Below are positions 1-5,701 of a DNA stretch of 15,445 nt, piece by piece. Below the pieces are notes generated by a model, which was given only the letters and a program-made list of their open reading frames with translations, searched no databases and was not told the origin of the DNA. Within the stretch, counting starts at the first letter, position 1. The number at the start of each line of letters is the position of its first letter. This DNA is from Bacteroidales bacterium (lineage in GTDB: Bacteria > Bacteroidota > Bacteroidia > Bacteroidales > 4484-276), in NCBI GenBank assembly GCA_018400545.1, contig JAGYLT010000021.1, positions 1 to 15,445 on the forward strand, given 5' to 3'. The translations under genes were made by a program, and so were the position numbers.

Positions 1-2632
1 CAAATTCCTGAGGTTCGGTGGTGTTTATCGTTACAAATGCGCTTGGTGAGGTCAGCTCGCCCAGCACATTATAAGAGTCGGCAAAACCATCGTTCGTCAG
101 GCTGATGAGAATATCAACGGTTTCACCCGGATCGAGTTTACCGTTATTATTTCCTGAAGGATCGAGTATTGTGTAGTTATTGAAAGCAAGAACCGGTGAA
201 TGTCCGGTAACGTTGAAACTACTTTCCCAGGTATCAGTTCCGTCGGAAGCTGCAATCATAAAGGCCATGCTGTGTCCATCCGGAATATCTTCGGCAATAT
301 CAATACCAAAAACGCCGGTAAGGCTTACCGTCTCATCAGGTTCGATGCTTCCCAATGTGGCATTGGCAGAATTTATAGTAACGAACGAATCCTCACTTGA
401 CAAGGTCAGTTCCACATCATCAGCCGTTTCTGAACCCAGGTTTTTCAAAGAAATATTAAGGCTGATGGATTCACCATAATCAGCAATTCCGTTGGCATTT
501 CCGGCATCATCATTCACTTCAAATTCATCAAGAAGTACGTAAGGACCATCCGGTGATGCAACGGTGACCTCGCCCATGTAAGGCATCAGGTTCTGGCCGG
601 TGATCACCACATCGGCAACGCCCGGAACGGTAATCGGCATATCGAATTCGATTTCGGCAACGCCGGATTCATCGGCAAGTGCCGTACCATGCAAAACACC
701 TTCTTTTGAAATGGCAACATATGCATAAGGCTCGGTATTTACGGTAAAGGTTGCTGAACCGACTGGCATCAATGCAGGAAATGAAGCAGCTGGTTCAGGA
801 GGCTGTGAAAAATAAATCATAACTGAAGGGTCACCCATCAGGTGATAAATCTCCCAGTAGTATTCTTCGCGGCTTGAGCCTGATTGCGTTACAGCGAGGT
901 TTCCTGCTGCTGACATCTGGCCCTGGGTGATATACCAGTCATCCATCGAAATCCCATTCTGATCGTGGAAAGTACGGTCGTAGGCACCAAGGTTTTCGGG
1001 GTTGTAGGTTGGGTTGGCCGACACGGTTTCAAAACCTACGCCCCACCAGTAATCTTCATCCCAGTAGGTACTGTTTGATCCGCCAATGTATCCGATGGCA
1101 CCTTTAAGAGGAGCACGCAATACTTCTTCACCAAAACAATCGATCTGGAATTCTACTGAAGAACAGCAGTTCCCAATCATCAAGGGATATTTGTGGGCAT
1201 TGGTCAATCCGGAAACATCGCTGATCACAAAGCTTGGGTCAGCCCATCCTGAAGGGCTGCAGTGAGCTGTATAGTTGGCATACGATACACCGTCGGAAAT
1301 ATTTTGTTTGATCTGCTGCGAATAGTTTCCACCGCCCGGCTCCGGCTGAAGGTAGGTGTGTGAAAACAACCCGTGATCGGCATTGAAGTAATATTCGGTC
1401 CCGTAATTGATCTGGCCGTTACCCCAGGTTTGAGAGTGGGAGGCATCGGCACCTGCAACCATCACAACTTCATCGAGAAATGATGGATCAGGGAAAGCAT
1501 ATTGTTCGTATTCAAGTGTTTTGTCGATTTGGGGCTGAAGTTCGGTAAGGTTTGTTGCTGAAAATCTTCCGGAATACGCCTCCGGGAAAAGGTCATTTGT
1601 GTATTCGCAGTAATAGAGGTCTGTTACATGGTAACCGGCGTTTCCGTCAAATGTTGGAATTTGTGCCACATCACCAACAAAGAGCACAAAGCTTTGCGGA
1701 TTGTAACCTTCGGGCGGGTCGTTGTAAAAATCTTCAAGATATGATTTGATGCTTGTGGTGGTTGAACCTACTGAGGAATCATCGGTGTAGGCTTCCACAA
1801 CTTTAAAACCTTTTTTGGTTTTCCATTCAACAAAAGGCTGAAGGGGTTCCTGGAACATCGGATCGGAAACAATGATATAGGTAACCGGCTCATCGTCGAT
1901 CAATTCATCTGTCTGAATTTCTTTATAATTGAAAACCAACCTGCTCATATTTTTGAAATAGCGATTGGTTTGATCTTCTTTTAGCTGAATGGTTTCCGGC
2001 ACATTGGCTCCGGTAAACGAAATATTTACTGCAAGGCTTTCGTAAACCCTGATAATCCCTTTCACCGGGTTATACTGTATGGGCGAAATCTCCACGCGGG
2101 CCAGGTTAATGCCACGCATAATTCCAAGTGGAACCACATCTACCAGTTGATTACCCAGCATACCATCAATGGCATAAACTTCCTCGTTCAATACGAATGT
2201 TACATTTTCGGGATCCTCACTTTTAGAAATTGATGGCTGAAAGGGGATAACCGGTGATTCCAACCCGAAATCAGCCAGGGAATAATCGGTATATCCCTGA
2301 TAGGTAATTTCAACCTCAAAATCACTGCGTAAAGGTACTTCGATCAATTTCTTAATGACCGGAAGTTTGGGTTCTCCAACATTTGTGGAGTAACCATAAC
2401 CATCAATCCGGATTTGACTGAAATCCCCTTCCGAAGATTTTACCTCAAAAGCGGAAACCCGGGAAATGGTGTTTTCAAGCCCAAGTAAAGCATATGTGTT
2501 TTCGGTGATTTCAAGATCGGTGTTGTTGTCGTTGAGGTTGACAACCTGCGCATTTGTAGAATTAAGGGTGAAAAAGCAAGCGAGCAAAACAACAATCGAA
2601 AGCAATTTCCTGCGGAGTAAATAGCTTTTCAT
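1..2632 (-). CDS. Gingipain K-like C25 cysteine protease, 3' end cut by window edge
   Basis: Secreted cysteine endopeptidase of family C25, 877 codons visible and open at the left edge. The ATG at 2632 gives a classical signal peptide (basic YLLRRK, hydrophobic core, N-A-Q near residue 29). Residues ~30-220 fit a C25 propeptide. Residues ~230-605 are the peptidase: YTAHCSPSGWADP carries the catalytic His457 and MIGNCCSS carries Cys489/Cys490. The His-to-Cys spacing of 33 is the same as H444-C477 of Porphyromonas Kgp. AGAD supplies the aspartate (Asp396), and GSNSTYWDEDYWWGVG matches the Kgp Trp513/Asp516 region. An Ig-like domain follows (~615-700). After it come tandem beta-domains introduced by DxNxNGxxDxGE-type motifs at ~712 and ~830. 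The C-terminus, where a type IX secretion signal is expected, lies outside the window. The family is seen directly; secretion by T9SS and Lys preference are inferred. Confidence 0.93.
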   Translation of the reverse strand, partial: MKSYLLRRKLLSIVVLLACFFTLNSTNAQVVNLNDNNTDLEITENTYALLGLENTISRVSAFEVKSSEGDFSQIRIDGYGYSTNVGEPKLPVIKKLIEVPLRSDFEVEITYQGYTDYSLADFGLESPVIPFQPSISKSEDPENVTFVLNEEVYAIDGMLGNQLVDVVPLGIMRGINLARVEISPIQYNPVKGIIRVYESLAVNISFTGANVPETIQLKEDQTNRYFKNMSRLVFNYKEIQTDELIDDEPVTYIIVSDPMFQEPLQPFVEWKTKKGFKVVEAYTDDSSVGSTTTSIKSYLEDFYNDPPEGYNPQSFVLFVGDVAQIPTFDGNAGYHVTDLYYCEYTNDLFPEAYSGRFSATNLTELQPQIDKTLEYEQYAFPDPSFLDEVVMVAGADASHSQTWGNGQINYGTEYYFNADHGLFSHTYLQPEPGGGNYSQQIKQNISDGVSYANYTAHCSPSGWADPSFVISDVSGLTNAHKYPLMIGNCCSSVEFQIDCFGEEVLRAPLKGAIGYIGGSNSTYWDEDYWWGVGFETVSANPTYNPENLGAYDRTFHDQNGISMDDWYITQGQMSAAGNLAVTQSGSSREEYYWEIYHLMGDPSVMIYFSQPPEPAASFPALMPVGSATFTVNTEPYAYVAISKEGVLHGTALADESGVAEIEFDMPITVPGVADVVITGQNLMPYMGEVTVASPDGPYVLLDEFEVNDDAGNANGIADYGESISLNISLKNLGSETADDVELTLSSEDSFVTINSANATLGSIEPDETVSLTGVFGIDIAEDIPDGHSMAFMIAASDGTDTWESSFNVTGHSPVLAFNNYTILDPSGNNNGKLDPGETVDILISLTNDGFADSYNVLGELTSPSAFVTINTTEPQEF

Positions 2633-2688
2633 GATGAAGCGTTTGAGTTTTAAAAAGTTATTGATTTGATTTTGAATTTGAAAGTTTG

Positions 2689-2696
2689 CAAAAATA
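2689..2696 (-). promoter_or_regulatory. Possible -7 box for the C25 protease gene
   Basis: On the minus strand this reads TATTTTTG, fitting the Bacteroidota -7 consensus TAnnTTTG, 56 nt upstream of the ATG at 2632. No -33 TTG is seen at the usual spacing, so this rests on one short motif in AT-rich DNA. Confidence 0.3.
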
Positions 2697-2773
2697 ATCA
2701 TTTTATTCGAATTGGCCTAACATCTGCAACCCATCTAAATATGTTTAATCCATTGATTTTAACCCGAATAAAA

Positions 2774-2796
2774 CATCTAATTTCAAAGGTTAGATG
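2774..2796 (-). terminator. Weak hairpin with T-rich tail downstream of the FtsX-like permease
   Basis: CATCTAA and TTAGATG form a perfect 7-bp stem around a 9-nt loop. On the minus strand it is followed by TTTTATTC. It lies about 100 nt past the stop at 2896 and upstream of the protease gene, so it could end the permease transcript. The stem is short and AT-rich, and a third CATCTAA copy at 2732-2738 suggests it may instead be a repeated site. Confidence 0.3.
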
Positions 2797-2895
2797 CAAA
2801 TATTCAATATGGTTGCCTGAACATTAATGTTAACGTCAAATTAAGAACTATTCTTGATAAAGCCCAAATAAAATCCTGTTAAAAAACTGTTAACG

Positions 2896-4128
2896 CTATA
2901 GCTTTTGTCGCAGATATTTATGTGAAATCTGCCTGACGGGATACCAGGCTGCCAGCAATCCCAATACGATTACCGTAACGAATACCATCAGAAAATCCAT
3001 GAATTGGATTTGAACAGGATATGCATCGATGACAAAAGTTCCCGATCCACCACCAAGGCTGATAAGCCCAAACTCCTGCTGAAGCAGGCTGATAGCGCCT
3101 CCAAGAAAAAGGCCAAGCAAGGCCCCACCAATGGAGATCATGGTACCCTCAAACAGGAAGATACGCTTGATGAGTTTGTTGCCGGCACCCATGCTGTGCA
3201 AAACGGCAATGTCTTTTTTCTTATCGAGAATGAGCATCGTTAGCGAACTGATGACGTTAAATGTTGCGATGATCAGGATGAAAGTCAGGATCAGGAAAAT
3301 GGCCCATTTTTCCGATTGCATTATTTTATAAAGCAGTTCCTGCTGCTCAAATCTGTTTTTCACTTCATAATCTCCACCCAGAATTTCCAGCGCCCTGGTT
3401 TTGATTTTGTCCACATCATACCCTTCGATAACGCCCAACTCAACTGCGGTTACTTCATCGGTATAATCCAGTAACTTACGGGCAAATTCGATGGGTACCA
3501 CGGCATACTTTGTATCGAAATCCTGCTGAATAGAAAACACCGCCGATGGAAAAATGCGCTCTGTGTTAAAGGCCTGTTCCACACGAACTCCAATGCGGCC
3601 TTCCCGCTTCGGCAAATAAACCATGATGGGATTGAGCTTATCGTTCAGGCTGGCTCCCAAATAATAGGATACACCTGCACCCATGATCATCCGTGGCTTT
3701 CCACGCACATGCAGATGAAATTCGCCGTCGATGAGCATGGTATCCAGACCGGTCATGGTTTCAAATTCATCGCTCACCCCTTTTATCGTGGCGATGTATT
3801 GCTTGTCGCGATATTTCAGCAAAGCATTTTCTTCCACAACCTGCGTGAGCACATAAACCCCCGGAATTTTTTGTATGCCTTCCGATGGAAATTCATCATA
3901 ATTGAAAGTCTTTCCTTTTTTCACGCTGATAACCAGATCGGGATTGAAGGAATTGAAGAGCGAAACGATCAGTTGCTCGAAACCATTAAACACCGATAAA
4001 ACAATGATCAGGGCCATTGTCCCTACCGTTACACCGGTAAGCGAAATGCCCGAGATCACATTGATGATGTTGTGTGATTTCTTTGCGAAAAGATAACGGC
4101 GCGCTATGTAAAATGGGAATGATTTGAT
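2896..4128 (-). CDS. LolC/LolE-type ABC transporter permease (FtsX/MacB family)
   Basis: Inner-membrane permease of the lipoprotein-releasing (Lol) type; in this family it works with an ATPase, which is not in the window. Read from 4128 it has 410 residues, the usual LolC/E length. The N-terminal part reads FYIARRYLFAKKSHNIINVISG, followed by a first membrane helix (~25-50). A periplasmic MacB-like domain follows (~55-270), then three helices at ~275-300, ~325-348 and ~376-398 with the FtsX signature around DIAVLHSMGA. The start is odd. The first GTG (4059) would cut off the conserved N-terminal segment, and upstream of it there is no in-frame ATG, GTG or TTG before a stop at 4141-4143. The natural position for Met is ATC at 4126-4128, giving M-K-S-F-P-F. 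That start is inferred. From memory, homologues often sit next to rbfA; here repeats lie upstream instead. Confidence 0.88.
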   Translation of the reverse strand: MKSFPFYIARRYLFAKKSHNIINVISGISLTGVTVGTMALIIVLSVFNGFEQLIVSLFNSFNPDLVISVKKGKTFNYDEFPSEGIQKIPGVYVLTQVVEENALLKYRDKQYIATIKGVSDEFETMTGLDTMLIDGEFHLHVRGKPRMIMGAGVSYYLGASLNDKLNPIMVYLPKREGRIGVRVEQAFNTERIFPSAVFSIQQDFDTKYAVVPIEFARKLLDYTDEVTAVELGVIEGYDVDKIKTRALEILGGDYEVKNRFEQQELLYKIMQSEKWAIFLILTFILIIATFNVISSLTMLILDKKKDIAVLHSMGAGNKLIKRIFLFEGTMISIGGALLGLFLGGAISLLQQEFGLISLGGGSGTFVIDAYPVQIQFMDFLMVFVTVIVLGLLAAWYPVRQISHKYLRQKL

Positions 4129-4140
4129 GGTGGGGGAAAG

Positions 4141-4175
4141 TTATTGGTTATTCGTTATTCGTTATTCGTTATTAT
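4141..4175. repeat. Heptanucleotide tandem repeat TTATTCG
   Basis: Three exact TTATTCG units (4148-4168) are flanked by the variants TTATTGG (4141-4147) and TTATTAT (4169-4175). On the minus strand each unit contains TAA, and the innermost one supplies the in-frame stop 12 nt before the presumed permease start. A related array of TTATT-based 8-mers follows at 4207-4230. Confidence 0.85.
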
Positions 4176-4206
4176 CTTATCCTCCGAAACTTTAGTGTAG
4201 GAGGGG

Positions 4207-4318
4207 TTATTGGGTTATTGAGTTATTTGCCTCGCTGCGCTCGGCGTAATCAGTGGTCATTTGCACTGCGGGCGTCATTTGTTGTCGTTTGTGCTTCGCG
4301 CGTCATTTGTGGTCATTG
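4207..4318. repeat. Degenerate short repeats: TTATTGGG units, then GTCATTTG units
   Basis: TTATTGGG, TTATTGAG and TTATTTGC follow one another at 4207-4230, then a GC-rich stretch (CCTCGCTGCGCTCGG). Next come GTCATTTG at ~4256, ~4274 and ~4307, with GTCGTTTG and GTCATTG variants between and after them, separated by GC-rich spacers. No coding signal is seen. It resembles imperfect dispersed intergenic repeat DNA. Confidence 0.55.
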
Positions 4319-4451
4319 TTGTTTCATAATCTAAGATCTGTAAGGTGGGGTGTTAATAATTTATTTTTATAGTATCACATGTTGCTGTTTATTAGCTATT
4401 TAAAGAATCACTAAAAAATATGCTTTTTCGTTCCAAATTTATTCATCAAAA

Positions 4452-4614
4452 AAATAGATTTCTCCCTGCGGTCGAAATGACAGTGGTCTCAATTTGTTAA
4501 GGAGGGGGTGGGGGATAGCGGACGCTCCGCATCACTTTATCCCCCCACCCCCAGTTCATTTTAATGTCATTTCGATGGAGCCCCGATAGCTATCGGGGAC
4601 TGAGAAATCTATTT
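4452..4614. repeat. MITE-like palindromic element with 13-bp terminal inverted repeats
   Basis: The ends AAATAGATTTCTC (4452-4464) and GAGAAATCTATTT (4602-4614) are perfect inverted repeats. A second inverted pair, CGAAATGACA (4473-4482) and TGTCATTTCG (4565-4574), lies inside them. The centre holds a G-run/C-run stem (4504-4517 with 4538-4552), whose loop contains a small GCGGA-CGC-TCCGC hairpin. The right arm also carries an 18-bp perfect palindrome at 4581-4598. There is no ORF and no clear target-site duplication. The TCGAAATGACA and GAGAAATCTATT words match dispersed repeats I recall from Bacteroidota genomes; copy number here cannot be judged from one window. Confidence 0.8.
4581..4598. 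repeat. 18-bp perfect palindrome
   Basis: CCCCGATAGCTATCGGGG is identical to its reverse complement. It sits inside the right arm of the 4452-4614 element and interrupts what would otherwise be a simpler inverted repeat. Confidence 0.9.
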
Positions 4615-4808
4615 CAAGTCACTCAATTAAAAAACCTATCAAACCATTGTTATTTTAATACTTAAAAATGGTACGCAAAAACGGATTTCAAATTTTACAA
4701 TCCACCTGTCAGGTTTAATGCGTGATATTAAGCCACGCTTTTAGTTAAAAGATGACTTTAAACAGGTATTCTTGTTAGTCATCCTAATTAATTCATGGTT
4801 TATATTTA

Positions 4809-4857
4809 ATTCATACGATGATAATAGCAAGCCGTGCTGATTAGTCATCGTATGAAT
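4809..4857 (-). terminator. Long inverted repeat downstream of the His-rich lipoprotein gene
   Basis: ATTCATACGATGA (4809-4821) and TCATCGTATGAAT (4845-4857) are perfect 13-bp complements, with an inner AGCA/TGCT pairing in the loop. It begins 21 nt past the stop at 4879, so a transcript-ending or 3'-stabilising hairpin is plausible. No T-tract follows, so it is not a classical intrinsic terminator and could be a binding site or cruciform instead. Confidence 0.45.
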
Positions 4858-4878
4858 ATCAAAGATTAATTTACTCGT

Positions 4879-5688
4879 TTACTTCAATGTGATAATGCTG
4901 CGAAAATGAAATGTGTCCACCACATAAATCAAAACACCCAGGATGTAGGCCTCACCCAGCGCCCATGAATCGATGGCGTTTGGTGTTGGATGATTGTTAT
5001 CCTCAGCAGCCCCCACGGTGATGGAAGCATCAAAATCCACCTCGTACAACTCAAAATCATGCTCGTGAAACAACACAATAGCGTTGGTTGCATTTACATC
5101 TTCATTGGCCAGGCCTTCCGATTCCTTCACAATCCCGATAAAGATTCCGGCAATATGATGCATATCGGAGTGGGCATGTCCGGATATTGAAATGGTTTGT
5201 CCGTCAGTAAAAATCTCACCATCTGCAGGGTGCGAATCCACATGTATTTCAGGGCCATCGCCTTCAACGGCTTCGTGCATTTCCACTTCTTCCTCAATGG
5301 TAGTTACATTTCCGTTGACATCGGCAATTTTCAGATGAAAATGATACGGGCCCAGATCGGCATCATCAGCCACAGTAATTTCGTGATGATGAACCATATC
5401 GTTTTTAGGCTGCCCCTCGAAGTACCAGGTATTTTCGTATTCCCATTCAGCAGTTGCTGATTTCATTTCGGGGTGGATTTCAACGGTGTAGTAATCCAGC
5501 CCTTCGTTGTCAGAAACTTCAAACTCAATGTGGAGTTCTCCGCCCTGGTGCAATTCCAAACTGTTTCCCAGGCCGATTTCCAGTCCCGAAACAATGGGTG
5601 CTGTGCTGTCGTCGTCATCTTTTGAACATGAGAACAGCGTAATTGAGAATAATGCAATTGCTATGATTGAAAACTTGTTGATATTCAT
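4879..5688 (-). CDS. His-rich surface lipoprotein (DUF4625-like), probable metal-binding partner of the TonB receptor
   Basis: 269-residue lipoprotein. The signal peptide ends in the lipobox LFSC (Cys21), followed by SKDDDD, which fits the Bacteroidota lipoprotein export signal and predicts exposure on the cell surface. The mature part has two Ig-like beta domains, and the first ends in KIADVNGNVTTIEEEVEM. About 19 His residues are clustered as HHH, HFH, HAH, MHH and HEH, which suggests divalent-metal binding. It lies 13 nt after the receptor gene, so the two are probably cotranscribed. The last ~12 residues (DTFHFRSIITLK) look out of frame. Another frame over 4871-4918 encodes GHISFSQHYHIEVNE, which matches the end of the first domain, so a frameshift is suspected. 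The DUF4625 assignment is from recall of the pattern. Confidence 0.87.
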   Translation of the reverse strand: MNINKFSIIAIALFSITLFSCSKDDDDSTAPIVSGLEIGLGNSLELHQGGELHIEFEVSDNEGLDYYTVEIHPEMKSATAEWEYENTWYFEGQPKNDMVHHHEITVADDADLGPYHFHLKIADVNGNVTTIEEEVEMHEAVEGDGPEIHVDSHPADGEIFTDGQTISISGHAHSDMHHIAGIFIGIVKESEGLANEDVNATNAIVLFHEHDFELYEVDFDASITVGAAEDNNHPTPNAIDSWALGEAYILGVLIYVVDTFHFRSIITLK

Positions 5689-5701
5689 TTGTTTAAAAAT
5701 T

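Noticed and set aside
16..21. Lipobox reading (LLAC) in the protease signal peptide, residues 16-19
   Set aside because: The Cys is followed by more hydrophobic residues and a normal N-A-Q cleavage site, so type I processing fits better. The coordinates given are residue numbers of the protein, rounded.
180..479. Plus-strand ORF of 99 codons
   Set aside because: Lies wholly antisense to the C25 protease frame, which has strong homology throughout.
2896..4059. Permease start at the GTG at 4059
   Set aside because: It would remove 23 residues that include the conserved N-terminal segment before the first helix.
4141..4320. CRISPR-like array
   Set aside because: Units are 7-8 bp and contiguous or irregularly spaced, without regular repeats and unique spacers.
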